Source: an uncultured Faecalibacterium sp. | GTDB taxonomy: Bacteria; Bacillota; Clostridia; Oscillospirales; Ruminococcaceae | Direction of reading: 5' to 3' | Assembly (NCBI GenBank): GCA_937917475.1 | Contig: CALDNF010000223.1 | Coordinates: 1 to 21,884, forward strand | Length of the DNA stretch: 21,884 bases | Shown: positions 1 to 8,398 of the stretch, in pieces | How the letters are laid out: the number at the start of each line of letters is the position of its first letter | Numbering within the stretch: the stretch's first letter is position 1 | Translations under genes and position numbers: made by a program | The notes under the pieces: model-generated | The model's database searches: none | Told to the model about the DNA's origin: nothing | What the model saw: the letters and a program-made list of their open reading frames with translations, nothing else

Positions 1-65
1 TAGGCCCGCTGGAAGTCTATAAGGCTTTCAAGGCCGAGAAGGCATGGCAGAAGGCAAATAAGTGA
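1..65 (+). CDS. C-terminal end of an unidentified protein (5' truncated by window edge)
   Basis: An open frame enters from the left edge, with codon boundaries from base 3, and ends at TGA 63-65. The visible residues read GPLEVYKAFKAEKAWQKANK. This lysine- and alanine-rich, probably helical tail is too short to assign to a family. A plus-strand terminator hairpin at 266-315 fits the end of a plus-strand transcription unit, so a real gene ending here is plausible. It converges on the MATE gene on the opposite strand. No function is proposed. Confidence 0.5.
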   Translation, partial: GPLEVYKAFKAEKAWQKANK

Positions 66-77
66 TTTTTCCTATTG

Positions 78-209
78 CTCCTTCAGTCTCACTTTGTTCG
101 ACAGCTCCCTCACGGAGGGAGCCATTGGCAAAGAGAAAAAGCTTCCCGGCACAACAAAAGGCTCCCTCTTTGAGGGAGCTGGCACAGCAATGCCGTGACT
201 GAGGGAGTC
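78..209. repeat. MITE/REP-like element made of two hairpins in inverted arrangement
   Basis: Two similar modules face each other. The left one starts CTCCTTCAGTC at 78 and ends in a hairpin of GCTCCCTC (104-111) and GAGGGAGC (115-122). The right one has a hairpin of GCTCCCTC (161-168) and GAGGGAGC (172-179) and ends GTGACTGAGGGAG at 209. Read on the minus strand, the right module starts CTCCCTCAGTCAC and then matches the left module imperfectly. The element is therefore an imperfect inverted repeat of about 130 bp with an A-rich centre (124-160). It carries no reading frame. From memory, similar GCTCCCTC/GAGGGAGC elements are scattered through Faecalibacterium-type genomes. Confidence 0.6.
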
Positions 210-265
210 TCAGGAAAGCCTGATATTAAGCCATCCTCTCTTTCTTTTTAACATACCCCAAGCAA

Positions 266-315
266 CAGAACGCCCCTCACGGTTCCGCAAGCCGTGGGGA
301 GCGTTCTGCTTTTTC
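266..315 (+). terminator. Intrinsic terminator for the upstream plus-strand gene
   Basis: Arms 266-282 and 292-308 form a 17-bp stem with G-U pairs around a short loop, followed on the plus strand by CTTTTTC. On the minus strand the hairpin lacks a clear U tract. It may still slow transcripts leaving the MATE gene, whose stop codon lies only 12 bp away. Confidence 0.75.
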
Positions 316-319
316 AAAG

Positions 320-1693
320 TTATTTTTTCTTCGGGAACACAAAGGGGTCGTGGAGGTAAACGGTAACCAGATACGCCGCCATGAAGCACCAGATGATGGG
401 CTCGCAGAGGATGACGGCGTTATAGGCAAACCGGGGAATGAACACCAGAACAAAGATCACCTTGCCCACAAATTCGATCACGCTGGAAAAGAGGGGCAGC
501 ACCTTCTGCCCAAGGCTCTGCAGGGCGTAGCGGGTGGAGATGAGGACGCCCAGAACAGCGTAGAAGGGGGCGTTCCAGAGCAGATACCGTGCGCCGTTTT
601 CCAGCACCACCGGCTCCGAGGAGCCCGAGATGAGCCGCACCATCCACTCGGCACCCACCTGCATCAACAGGACAGCGAACACAGCACAGACCACGGAGTA
701 AAGATAGATGTCCCGCATCCCCTTCCGCACCCGGTCGGGTTTGTTGGCACCCCGGTTCTGGGAAACAAAGGTGGAGCCCGCCGAGGCCATGGCCAGCAGG
801 GGCATATCGGTGACGCTGAACAGCTTCCGGGCGGCGGTATGGCCCGCAATGACCAATGTGCCAAGGCCGTTGATGCCGTATTGCAGGATGACCGAGCCCG
901 CCGAGACGATGCTGCTCATCAGGCCCATGGAGATGCTCTGGCTGAACAGCTCCCAATACAGGTGGCTGCCCACATGGAAATGCTGCTTTTCCGGCAGGAG
1001 GATGCGGGTCTTTTTGAAAACGTAAAGGATGCAGAGCACCACCGAAACGCCCTGCGCAATCACGGTTGCCACGGCGGCACCGGCCACGCCCATCCCGACT
1101 CCGGCGATGAGGACGAGGTCCAGCGCAACGTTGAGCAGGGACGAGAGGATCAGGAACACCAGCGGCATCACGCTGTTGCCGATGGCCCGCAGCAATCCGG
1201 CGCAGAGGTTATAGGCAAACATGACGATGACGCCAAGATCGATGATGAGAATGTAGCGGTAAGCCTCGTCCAGAATCTCTGCGGGAGTATCCAGCAGCAC
1301 CAGCAGCGGATGCAGACCCAAAATGCCTGCCAGCGTGATGACAAGGGAGGAAATGAGCCCAATGACAAGGGAGCCTGCCGCCGTCTTTTTGAGCAGCTCC
1401 TCGTCCTGTGCGCCAAAGGAGCGGGCGGCCACGATGGCAAGGCCGTTGCCGATGCCCAGACCAAAGCCCACCAGAAGCTCGTAAATGGAGCCGCAGGCTC
1501 CAATGGCGGCAAGGGCAGTGTCGCCCAGCACGTTGCCTACGATCATGGTGTCCACGGTGTTGTACAGCTGCTGGAACAGGTTGGAAACGAAGATGGGCAG
1601 CATGAACACCACAAGGCTGCGAAAAATGGGGCCGTTGAGCAGGTCCACATTCTGGTTGAAGAAAGATTTTTTTGCGGGTCGGGTCTGGGTCAT
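320..1693 (-). CDS. MATE-family multidrug/metabolite exporter
   Basis: This 457-residue integral membrane protein is of the NorM/DinF-like MATE type, which normally exports cationic or other small molecules using a Na+ or H+ gradient. The N-terminal half has typical features: a polar start (MTQTRPAKKS), then a first helix ending near FQQLYNTVDTMIVG, and about 12 hydrophobic segments in two homologous halves. The length is normal for the family. I chose ATG 1691-1693 because GGAGG lies 6 nt upstream; the frame stays open for 29 further codons 5' but without a comparable ribosome binding site. It follows hisK after 93 nt containing a hairpin, so it may be the last gene of the his operon or be expressed separately. 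The substrate cannot be read from the sequence. Confidence 0.9.
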   Translation of the reverse strand: MTQTRPAKKSFFNQNVDLLNGPIFRSLVVFMLPIFVSNLFQQLYNTVDTMIVGNVLGDTALAAIGACGSIYELLVGFGLGIGNGLAIVAARSFGAQDEELLKKTAAGSLVIGLISSLVITLAGILGLHPLLVLLDTPAEILDEAYRYILIIDLGVIVMFAYNLCAGLLRAIGNSVMPLVFLILSSLLNVALDLVLIAGVGMGVAGAAVATVIAQGVSVVLCILYVFKKTRILLPEKQHFHVGSHLYWELFSQSISMGLMSSIVSAGSVILQYGINGLGTLVIAGHTAARKLFSVTDMPLLAMASAGSTFVSQNRGANKPDRVRKGMRDIYLYSVVCAVFAVLLMQVGAEWMVRLISGSSEPVVLENGARYLLWNAPFYAVLGVLISTRYALQSLGQKVLPLFSSVIEFVGKVIFVLVFIPRFAYNAVILCEPIIWCFMAAYLVTVYLHDPFVFPKKK

Positions 1694-1721
1694 AGAGTTC
1701 CTCCGGGTTTTGATGACGGCC

Positions 1722-1759
1722 AAAGGGCGGCCCACCGCCACTGCGGAGAGCCGCCCTTT
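1722..1759 (-). terminator. Hairpin between hisK and the MATE gene (weak terminator or processing site)
   Basis: AAAGGGCGGC (1722-1731) and GCCGCCCTTT (1750-1759) are perfect inverted repeats. On the minus strand the 3' flank is only TTTGGCC, so the U tract is poor. It could attenuate read-through from the his genes into the exporter. Confidence 0.35.
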
Positions 1760-1786
1760 GAATGATGAAAAAAGTTTCAAAAAAGA

Positions 1787-2623
1787 TTACAGTTCCTGTG
1801 TCTCGAAGCCGTTGACGGTGAGCACATCCACCGTGGGGAAGCCTGCGGCCTTGATGGCGGCAGCAGCCTCGTCGAAACCGTAGGTCAGGCTGGCGGTGTC
1901 GTGGGCATCGGATGTGATGATGACCCGGCCGCCCATCTTCTGCCACTCGCCCAGCAGCCATGCGCCGGGATAGAAATCGGTGCGATAGCCCCGGTAGACA
2001 CCGCCGGTGTTCACCTCAAGGCGGCAGTCGTTCTCCTTGGCGGCCTGCAGTGCCTTGAGGGCTGCGGCCTTGTACCGGGGAGACTCCTCATCAAAGAACT
2101 CGCCCTTGGCGTTCAGCTTCTTGATGAGGTCGATGTGGGCCAGAATGTCGGGCTTTTTGGCGGCGACCTTTTCCACCTCAGCAAAGTAAGCTTCCACAGC
2201 GGCCAGCGGGTCGGCGTCAAAATCGTCGTTGATGCAGTCCCACAGATCCTGCGGGCGGAAGTCGATCTCATAATACTTGCCGGTGTTCTTGCCGTAAAGG
2301 TGGTGTGCGCTGCCGATCCAGTAATCGTAGCTTTCGGGCTTGTCCTCGCTCAGCAGGTCCCACTCGATGCCGCAGAGGATATCCACCTTGCCCTTGTACT
2401 CGGTCTTGAGCTTGGCAATGGTGGCCTTGTACTGGGCGGTGCGGCTGGGGCTCATGCAGTATTCACGATCCCGCTGGGTGTAGCTATGGCCGGTAAAGCC
2501 CAGCGTGGTCAGGCCCAGCGCACAGGCTGCGGAGGCCATATCCTGCAAGGTGTTTCTGCCGTCACACATTGTCGAGTGGCAATGAACGCTGGACTTTCTG
2601 TAATCTGCCATAGTTAAACTCAC
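1787..2623 (-). CDS. hisK: Histidinol-phosphatase, PHP family (HisK/HisJ type)
   Basis: The 278-residue protein hydrolyses L-histidinol phosphate to histidinol, the step before HisD. The PHP metal-binding pattern is visible: H14-x-H16 in HCHSTMCDG, H46 in FTGHS, E87 in GIEWD, H107/H108 in SAHHLY, H163 in LAHID, and D239-x-H241 in TSDAH. The start is GTG (2621-2623), which overlaps the hisIE stop as GTGA and has AGGA just upstream; an ATG four codons later is a less well placed alternative. The adjacent HisB contains only the dehydratase domain, so this gene supplies the phosphatase the pathway would otherwise lack. Assignment within PHP phosphatases rests on this context as well as the motifs. 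Confidence 0.88.
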   Translation of the reverse strand: MSLTMADYRKSSVHCHSTMCDGRNTLQDMASAACALGLTTLGFTGHSYTQRDREYCMSPSRTAQYKATIAKLKTEYKGKVDILCGIEWDLLSEDKPESYDYWIGSAHHLYGKNTGKYYEIDFRPQDLWDCINDDFDADPLAAVEAYFAEVEKVAAKKPDILAHIDLIKKLNAKGEFFDEESPRYKAAALKALQAAKENDCRLEVNTGGVYRGYRTDFYPGAWLLGEWQKMGGRVIITSDAHDTASLTYGFDEAAAAIKAAGFPTVDVLTVNGFETQEL

Positions 2624-3255
2624 TGCATCCTTTCCTGTTTGACCTTGTGGTCGATGACATGACGTTTTTCGAGCTCACGGGTGATGTCCTCCACCGTGAT
2701 GCCGGCCTGGACCATCAGCACCAGCACATGATAGGCCAGATCGCTGATCTCGTAAATGGTCTCTTCCTTGTCCTCTTTTTCGCCTGCAATGATGACCTCG
2801 GTGCACTCCTCGCCCACCTTTTTCAGGATCTTTTCTTTGCCCTTCTCAAACAGGTAGGTGGTGTAGCTGCCCTCTTTGGGGCTGGTCTTGCGGCCCTTGA
2901 TGAGGTCATACAGGCCCTGCCAGCTGAACTGCTTGAGCTCCGGCGAGAGGTACACTTCGTTGAAGAAGCAGCTCTCGGCACCGGTGTGGCAGGCCGGGCC
3001 GCTCTTGACCACTTCCACCACCAGAGCGTCCTTGTCGCAGTCGGCAGTGATGGATACCACCTTCTGGACATTGCCGCTGGTCTCGCCCTTGCGCCAGATC
3101 TCCTGACGGCTCCGGCTCCAAAAGACGGTGCGTCCTTCGGCAATGGTCAGAGCCAGCGTTTCGGCGTTCATGTAGGCAAGGGTCAGTACCTCTTTGGTGT
3201 AGTGATCCTGCACGATGGCAGGGATGAGGCCCTTTTCGTCAAATTTCAGTTCCAT
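2620..3255 (-). CDS. hisIE: Bifunctional phosphoribosyl-AMP cyclohydrolase / phosphoribosyl-ATP pyrophosphatase
   Basis: This 211-residue fusion catalyses steps 2 and 3 of histidine synthesis. Residues 1-100 are the HisI cyclohydrolase domain: FWSRSRQEIWRKGETSGN at 45-62, DCDKD at 72-76 for metal binding, and cysteines 73, 89 and 96 as probable zinc ligands. Residues 115-200 are the all-helical HisE pyrophosphohydrolase domain, with KVGEECTE at 146-153. ATG 3253-3255 was chosen because GGGGAGGAGA sits 5 nt upstream; an ATG six codons earlier overlaps that site. Its stop overlaps the GTG start of hisK, and it lies 67 bp after hisF. The HisIE fusion is common in bacteria. Confidence 0.96.
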   Translation of the reverse strand: MELKFDEKGLIPAIVQDHYTKEVLTLAYMNAETLALTIAEGRTVFWSRSRQEIWRKGETSGNVQKVVSITADCDKDALVVEVVKSGPACHTGAESCFFNEVYLSPELKQFSWQGLYDLIKGRKTSPKEGSYTTYLFEKGKEKILKKVGEECTEVIIAGEKEDKEETIYEISDLAYHVLVLMVQAGITVEDITRELEKRHVIDHKVKQERMQ

Positions 3256-3322
3256 AAAAATCTCCTCCCCCACAAAGGGGATGCTTACAGTTTATCCTAA
3301 ATGCCGCCGAAACGCAAGAGGT

Positions 3323-4078
3323 TCACAGCCGCATTTCCACTCCATTTTGATTTAAATATTCTTTTAGCTCCCGGATGGTCAGCAGCTTCTGGTGGAAGAT
3401 GCCTGCCGCAAGCCCGGCGTCGATGCCTTTGTGGCCGAACAGCTCCAGAAAATCCTCTTTTTTACCGGCCCCGCCGCTGGCAATGATGGGCACATTGACC
3501 CGCTGTGCCACGGCATCCAGCATCTCAAGGTCAAAACCGGTGCGCACGCCGTCGGTGTCGATGCTGTTCAGGCAGACTTCCCCGGCACCGTGTTCCACGG
3601 CCCAGCCGATCCAGTCCAGCGCATCCCGGCCGGTGTCCTCCCGGCCTCCCTTGGCGAACACCCGGAACTGCCCGTCTACCCGCTTGACGTCGGCGGAAAG
3701 GACGACGCACTGATTGCCGTATTTCTGGGCCGCTGCCGGGATGAGCCCGGGGTCCCGCAGAGCTCCCGAGTTGACGCTGACCTTATCGGCTCCGCACTTG
3801 AGCACCCGGTCAAAATCGTCCAGCGTGTTGATGCCGCCGCCCACGGTCAGCGGGATGAAAATCTCGCTGGCCACCCGGGTGAGGATGTCGGTAAAGAGGG
3901 CCCGGCCCTCAAAGCTGGCAGTGATGTCGTAGAACACCAGCTCATCGGCCCCGGCGGCATTGTACATCCGGGCCATTTCCACCGGGTCGGCCACGTCCCG
4001 GATGCCCTCAAAGTTGGTGCCCTTGACCACCCGGCCATTCCGGACGTCAAGGCAGGGGATGATTCGTTTGGTTATCAT
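3323..4078 (-). CDS. hisF: Imidazole glycerol phosphate synthase, cyclase subunit
   Basis: HisF is the (beta/alpha)8-barrel partner of HisH. It uses ammonia channelled from HisH to convert PRFAR into imidazole glycerol phosphate and AICAR. The 251-residue length is standard. The two catalytic aspartates are D11 in IIPCLDVRNGRVVKG and D130 in VVLSADVKRVDG, and the phosphate-binding TVGGGI lies at 78-83. ATG 4076-4078 is preceded by GGGGAGA 5 nt upstream; the frame runs further 5' only because it shadows hisA. It starts 16 bp after the hisA stop. The frame is intact with no missing key residues. Confidence 0.97.
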   Translation of the reverse strand: MITKRIIPCLDVRNGRVVKGTNFEGIRDVADPVEMARMYNAAGADELVFYDITASFEGRALFTDILTRVASEIFIPLTVGGGINTLDDFDRVLKCGADKVSVNSGALRDPGLIPAAAQKYGNQCVVLSADVKRVDGQFRVFAKGGREDTGRDALDWIGWAVEHGAGEVCLNSIDTDGVRTGFDLEMLDAVAQRVNVPIIASGGAGKKEDFLELFGHKGIDAGLAAGIFHQKLLTIRELKEYLNQNGVEMRL

Positions 4079-4094
4079 GTGGATCTCCCCTTTC

Positions 4095-4814
4095 TCAGTG
4101 CTGCACCAGCCGGACGCATTGGGCAAGGTCCAGTGCACCGGTGTAAAGGCTCTTGCCCAGAATAGCCGCTGCAACACCCATCTGTTCCAGCGCAAGGAGC
4201 TCTGCGGCGGAAGAGATACCGCCGCTGGCCGTAAAGGCGATGCCGGGCACCTCAGCTGTGAGCTGCCGATAGAGCGGAAGGTTGGTGCCCTGCATGGCCC
4301 CGTCCCGGGCAATGTCGGTGTAGATGATGGCCTTGCAGCCCGCATCTGCCAGCCGTTTGCAGAAGTCCACGCCCTTTTCGCTGCTGACGTCCTTCCAGCC
4401 ATGGATGGCAACAAAACCGTCCTTGGCGTCTACGCCCACGGCGATCCTGCTGCCGTATTTTTGCAGCATCCGGGCGGTGAAATCGAAATCGGTCACGGCC
4501 ACGCTGCCCAAAATGCAGCGGCCTACCCCGAGGGAAAGGTATTTTTCGATCCGCTCCTCGGTGCGGATGCCGCCGCCTACCTCAAGGAACAGCCCGCCCT
4601 GTCTGGCAAGGGCCGCAATGGTATCGTAATTGGAAAGGGTGCCGTCCTTGGCACCGTCCAGATCCACGACGTGGAGATTCCGGGCCCCGGCCTCCCGGAA
4701 CGCCCGGGCCTGAGCGCAGGGGTCCTCGCCGTAGACGGTCATCTTGTCGTAATCGCCCTGCGTCAGCCGGACGACTTTGCCGTTCCGCAGGTCAATGGCA
4801 GGAAATAATTCCAT
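4095..4814 (-). CDS. hisA: ProFAR isomerase (HisA)
   Basis: HisA is the barrel enzyme that isomerises ProFAR to PRFAR, the substrate of HisHF. The 239 residues include the catalytic pair D8 (FPAIDLRNGKVVRL) and D129 (GVDAKDG), plus YTDIARDG at 165-172. The phosphate site GGGIRT is at 80-85. Because D8 and this register match dedicated HisA, I do not favour the dual-function PriA seen in actinobacteria. ATG 4812-4814 has AAGGAGA 7 nt upstream. Nine in-frame residues 5' of it reach into the hisH end and lack a ribosome binding site. It begins 13 bp after hisH stops. Confidence 0.96.
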   Translation of the reverse strand: MELFPAIDLRNGKVVRLTQGDYDKMTVYGEDPCAQARAFREAGARNLHVVDLDGAKDGTLSNYDTIAALARQGGLFLEVGGGIRTEERIEKYLSLGVGRCILGSVAVTDFDFTARMLQKYGSRIAVGVDAKDGFVAIHGWKDVSSEKGVDFCKRLADAGCKAIIYTDIARDGAMQGTNLPLYRQLTAEVPGIAFTASGGISSAAELLALEQMGVAAAILGKSLYTGALDLAQCVRLVQH

Positions 4815-4827
4815 GGTGCGCTCTCCT

Positions 4828-5436
4828 TTACAATTCTGCAAACGCCTTGAGAAGCTTCAGCCCGGTCTCACCGCTCTTTTCCGGGTGGAATTGAGTGCCG
4901 TACACCATTCCGGCCCGGACCACCCCGGTGACCGGGATGGAATAATCGCTGACGGCCAGTGTGCTTTCAGCGCAGTTCTTGCCGTAGTAGCTGTGAACGT
5001 AATAGACGTATTCGCCCTCGTGGATGTATTGAAACAGCGGGTCATCCCGGAGAAGATGAAGGGCATTCCAGCCGATCTCCGGCACCTTGAGGGCAGGGTC
5101 AGCAAGGTCAGGTTCCAGCGGGCAGACCTGCCCTTTGATAAAGCCCAGCCCCTCATGTTCGCCGTATTCATAGCTTTTTTCAAACAGCAGCTGCATCCCA
5201 AGGCAGATGCCCAGCAGGGGCTTTTTTTCAGCCTGCTCCTTGATGACCGGGACCAGCCCGGCAGCGGTAAGCTTTTCCATGGCATCGCCAAAAGCTCCCA
5301 CTCCCGGCAGGATGAGCCGGTCGGCGGAGCGGATGTGCTCGGGGTCCGCCGTAACAACAGCGTCCAGCCCCAGATGGGCCAGACTGGAACGCAGGCTGAA
5401 CAGGTTGCCTACGCCGTAATCCAGAATTGCGATCAT
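4828..5436 (-). CDS. hisH: Imidazole glycerol phosphate synthase, glutaminase subunit
   Basis: HisH is a class I glutamine amidotransferase that hydrolyses glutamine and passes ammonia to HisF. The 202-residue protein carries the full triad: nucleophile C78 in LLGICLGMQLLFE and H184/E186 in QFHPEKSG. The oxyanion-type motif PGVGAFGDAM is at 44-53. Its ATG overlaps the hisB stop as ATGA (5433-5436), which points to translational coupling; AAAGGA lies 8 nt upstream within hisB. The order hisB-hisH-hisA-hisF is the classical one. Confidence 0.97.
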   Translation of the reverse strand: MIAILDYGVGNLFSLRSSLAHLGLDAVVTADPEHIRSADRLILPGVGAFGDAMEKLTAAGLVPVIKEQAEKKPLLGICLGMQLLFEKSYEYGEHEGLGFIKGQVCPLEPDLADPALKVPEIGWNALHLLRDDPLFQYIHEGEYVYYVHSYYGKNCAESTLAVSDYSIPVTGVVRAGMVYGTQFHPEKSGETGLKLLKAFAEL

Positions 5437-6023
5437 ACCAGCAGTCCTTTCGTGGAAGGAATCTCATCGGGGTGGTCGGGGTCGATCTCCACCGCTGCCG
5501 CCAGAGCCCGGGCGGCTCCCTTGAAGCAGGCTTCGAGGATGTGATGGGTGTTCTCTCCGGCAAACTGAACGAAGTGCAGGGTGGCCTGTGCATTGCGCAC
5601 AAAGCCCAGCCAGAACTCCTGCACGCACTCCACGTCAAAATCGCCCACCTTTTCGGTCTTGCAGTGGACATCCCAATTCAGGGTGCATCGGCCCGAAAGG
5701 TCCACGGCGCAGAGGATGAGAGCTTCATCCATGGGCAGATAGAAGCTGCCGTAGCGGCGGATGCCCCGCTTTTCTTTCAGTACGGCGTTGAACGCCTGCC
5801 CCAGCGCAATGCCGATGTCCTCAGCGGTGTGGTGGTAGTCCACCTCCACATCGCCGTGGCAGGTGAGCACCAGATCAAATCGTCCGTGCCGGGCGAACAG
5901 CTCCAGCATATGATTCAGAAATCCGCAGCCGGTGTCCACCTGATACCGGCCGGTGCCGTCCAGATTCAGGTTCAGTTCAATTTGTGTTTCGTTGGTGTTC
6001 CGTGTGATGGTTACTTCCCGCAT
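5433..6023 (-). CDS. hisB: Imidazoleglycerol-phosphate dehydratase (monofunctional)
   Basis: This enzyme dehydrates imidazole glycerol phosphate to imidazole acetol phosphate at a di-manganese centre. The 196 residues include GFLNHMLELFARHG (34-47), the metal motif HHTAED (64-69) and its counterpart ENTHHILEACFK near residue 157. There is no N-terminal HAD phosphatase domain as in the enterobacterial fused HisB, so a separate histidinol phosphatase is required (hisK here). Two ATGs lie two codons apart. The downstream one (6021-6023) has GGAGG 7 nt upstream and is preferred. The upstream one (6027-6029) overlaps the hisC stop as ATGA but sits only 1 nt from the GGAGG. Confidence 0.96.
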   Translation of the reverse strand: MREVTITRNTNETQIELNLNLDGTGRYQVDTGCGFLNHMLELFARHGRFDLVLTCHGDVEVDYHHTAEDIGIALGQAFNAVLKEKRGIRRYGSFYLPMDEALILCAVDLSGRCTLNWDVHCKTEKVGDFDVECVQEFWLGFVRNAQATLHFVQFAGENTHHILEACFKGAARALAAAVEIDPDHPDEIPSTKGLLV

Positions 6024-6025
6024 GG

Positions 6026-7087
6026 TCATCCCTCCAAAGCCTTGTCTAATGCACGCAGAAACGCCTGCATCTCTTCCGGTGTGCCGATGGTGATCCGCAG
6101 CCGGTCGGCAATGCGGGGGGCATCAAAGTGCCGGACCAGCACGCCGAGGGCTTTCAGTTTCCGGTAGAGCGTGCCGCCGTCCACGCCGGGCTTTGCGGCA
6201 AACAGGAAGTTGGAGCGGCTGTCGGTGCAGGCAAAGCCCCGGGCCTCCAGCTCCTTTTTGGTCCATTCCCGGGTCGAAAGGATGGCCCGGCGGGTGCGGT
6301 CAAAGTAGGCGGTATCTTCCAGAGCCGCCTGCCCGGCTTTCAGGGTCAGGCGGTTGATGTTGTAGGGATTCAGGCTGAACTTGACCCGGTTCAAATCGGC
6401 GATAAGGGCTTCGCTGCCCATGGCAAGGCCCAGCCGTGCGCCTGCCAGCTGGCGGGATTTGGAGAAGGTCTGCACCACCAGAAGGTTCTCGTACCGGTCG
6501 ATGAGGGGCACGCAGCTCTCGCCGCCAAAGTCCACATAGGCTTCGTCCACAATGACCACGTTGTTGGGGTTCGCCTTGAGGATACCCTCGATGGCGGCAG
6601 GCGGCAGGGCCAGACCGGTGGGAGCGTTGGGGTTGGCGATGACGATGGTCTCATTCCGGCCGTAGTAATCGGCGGGGTCAAGGGCGAAGTCCTCGTTCAA
6701 GGGGATGATGTCGCTGGGGACATGGAGCAGCCCGCACCAGACACCGTAGCAGCCGTAGGTGATATCCGCATAGGCCAGCGGGTGGGTTTCATCGCAGAAG
6801 GCCCGGATGGCAAAGAAGAGGTTCTCATCGCTGCCGTTGCCGGGCATGATCTGGGTGGCTTTGAGCCCGAAGTGCTTTGCTGCCGTGTTCAGCAGGTCGG
6901 CGCAGGCGGGGTCAGAGTAGAGCCGGAGTTTTTCCACCTCGGCCCGGCTCACGGCATCCAGCACCGCCGGGGAGGGCGGATAGGGGCTCTCGTTGGTGTT
7001 CAGCTTGATGTATTTCTGGTCCTGCGGCTGTTCGCCGGGGGTGTAGGGGGTGACAGTTTCCAGACGGGAAGAAAGAAAACGGCTCAT
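6026..7087 (-). CDS. hisC: Histidinol-phosphate aminotransferase
   Basis: HisC is a fold-type I PLP aminotransferase that moves the amino group of glutamate onto imidazole acetol phosphate. The 353-residue protein contains KLNTNESPYPPSP (28-40), GNGSDENL (83-90) for PLP phosphate binding, ANPNAPTG (151-158), DEAYVDF (181-187) and the Schiff-base lysine K210 in TFSKSRQLAGARLG. The C-terminal RITIGTPEEM is also typical. ATG 7085-7087 has GGAGGA 8 nt upstream. A 36-bp gap separates it from hisD. Aromatic aminotransferases share this fold, but operon position makes HisC the clear choice. Confidence 0.96.
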   Translation of the reverse strand: MSRFLSSRLETVTPYTPGEQPQDQKYIKLNTNESPYPPSPAVLDAVSRAEVEKLRLYSDPACADLLNTAAKHFGLKATQIMPGNGSDENLFFAIRAFCDETHPLAYADITYGCYGVWCGLLHVPSDIIPLNEDFALDPADYYGRNETIVIANPNAPTGLALPPAAIEGILKANPNNVVIVDEAYVDFGGESCVPLIDRYENLLVVQTFSKSRQLAGARLGLAMGSEALIADLNRVKFSLNPYNINRLTLKAGQAALEDTAYFDRTRRAILSTREWTKKELEARGFACTDSRSNFLFAAKPGVDGGTLYRKLKALGVLVRHFDAPRIADRLRITIGTPEEMQAFLRALDKALEG

Positions 7088-7123
7088 GGTCGATATCCTC
7101 CGTTTTTGCAGTTTGGCTGCACG

Positions 7124-8398
7124 TTACTCATACCGGATGGTCACGCTGCGGGCGTGGGCGTGGAGGCCCTCCCGCTCCGCAAAGTCGGCGATGCGGGGCG
7201 CAGCGGTCTTCAGAGCATCCCGGGTGTAGTAGATAAAGCTGGACTTTTTCACGAAATCATCCACACCCAGCGGGCTGGAAAAGCGGGCGGTGCCGCTGGT
7301 GGGCAGGGTGTGGTTGGGGCCGGCAAAGTAGTCGCCCAGGGCTTCGGGGACGTTCCGGCCAAGGAAGATGCTGCCGGCGTTCTTGATCTCGTTCAGCACG
7401 CCGAAGGGGTCCTCTACGCAGACTTCCAGATGCTCCGGGGCGATGATGTTGCAGGTCTCAATGGCCTTGTGGAGGTCGGCACAGACGATGATCTTGCCGT
7501 TGTCGTCCACACTGGCCCGGGCAATGGCGGCCCGGGGCAGCTGAGGGATCTGCACTTCCAGTTCGGCCTGCACGGCCTTGGCCAGCTCCTCGCTGTCAGT
7601 CACCAGCACCGGGCTGGCCAGCTTGTCGTGTTCGGCCTGACTCAGCAGGTCGGCGGCCACCCATGCCGGGTTGCAGCCGCCGTCTGCCAGCACCAGAATT
7701 TCGCTGGGGCCGGCGATCATATCAATGCCCACCTTGCCAAAGACTTTCCGCTTTGCGGTGGCAACGTAGATGTTGCCGGGGCCCACGATCTTATCCACAG
7801 CCGGGATGCTCTCGGTGCCGTAAGCCAGAGCGGCCACGGCCTGTGCGCCGCCGGTCTTGAAAATTTTGGTCACGCCTGCGGTGGCTGCGGCAGCGAGGAT
7901 CACCGGGTTCACCTTGCCGTCTTTCCCGGCGGGGGTGGTCATGACGATCTCAGAGACGCCAGCCACTTTGGCGGGGATCACGTCCATCAGGACGGTGGAG
8001 GGATAAGCCGCCGTGCCGCCGGGAACGTAGACCCCGGCCTTTTCAATGGGGGTGTATTTCTGGCCCAGCAGGATGCCGGGCCTGTCATTCATCACAAAGT
8101 TCTTGTGTACCTGCTGGCGGTGGAAAGCTTCGATGTTGGCCGCTGCCTGCCGCAGGGTCTCAAGAAAGTAGGGGTCCATGTTGGCAAAGGCTTCGTCGAT
8201 CTCTTCCTGTGTCACCTGCAGCTGGTCAATGACGGCACCGTCGAATTTCAGGGCATAGTCTTTCAGGGCGGCGTCGCCCCGGGCCCGCACCTCGGCGATG
8301 ATGCCGTCCACCACGTCTTCTACGTTCTTTTCGGCCCGGATGTCCCGGTTCAAGATTTGTTCGGGCTTCAGGTCTTCCAGTCGATAAAGCTTGATCAT
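7124..8398 (-). CDS. hisD: Histidinol dehydrogenase
   Basis: HisD performs the last two steps, oxidising L-histidinol to L-histidine with two NAD+ at a zinc site. The 424-residue length is standard. Zinc ligands by comparison with the family are Q254 and H257 (SQAEHDK), D356 (ALGDYFAGPNH) and H415 near the C-terminus. The catalytic pair is E322/H323 (APEHLEV). The family signature around GPGNIYVATAKRKVFG (206-221) and IDMIAGPSE is intact. ATG 8396-8398 overlaps the hisZG stop as ATGA, and its AAGGAGGA site lies inside the hisZG coding sequence, so the two are probably translationally coupled. Confidence 0.97.
   Translation of the reverse strand: MIKLYRLEDLKPEQILNRDIRAEKNVEDVVDGIIAEVRARGDAALKDYALKFDGAVIDQLQVTQEEIDEAFANMDPYFLETLRQAAANIEAFHRQQVHKNFVMNDRPGILLGQKYTPIEKAGVYVPGGTAAYPSTVLMDVIPAKVAGVSEIVMTTPAGKDGKVNPVILAAAATAGVTKIFKTGGAQAVAALAYGTESIPAVDKIVGPGNIYVATAKRKVFGKVGIDMIAGPSEILVLADGGCNPAWVAADLLSQAEHDKLASPVLVTDSEELAKAVQAELEVQIPQLPRAAIARASVDDNGKIIVCADLHKAIETCNIIAPEHLEVCVEDPFGVLNEIKNAGSIFLGRNVPEALGDYFAGPNHTLPTSGTARFSSPLGVDDFVKKSSFIYYTRDALKTAAPRIADFAEREGLHAHARSVTIRYE

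Noticed and set aside
350..1765. 471-codon plus-strand frame opposite the MATE gene
   Set aside because: His/Gln/Gly-rich antisense translation that mirrors the hydrophobic codons of the transporter; not a gene.
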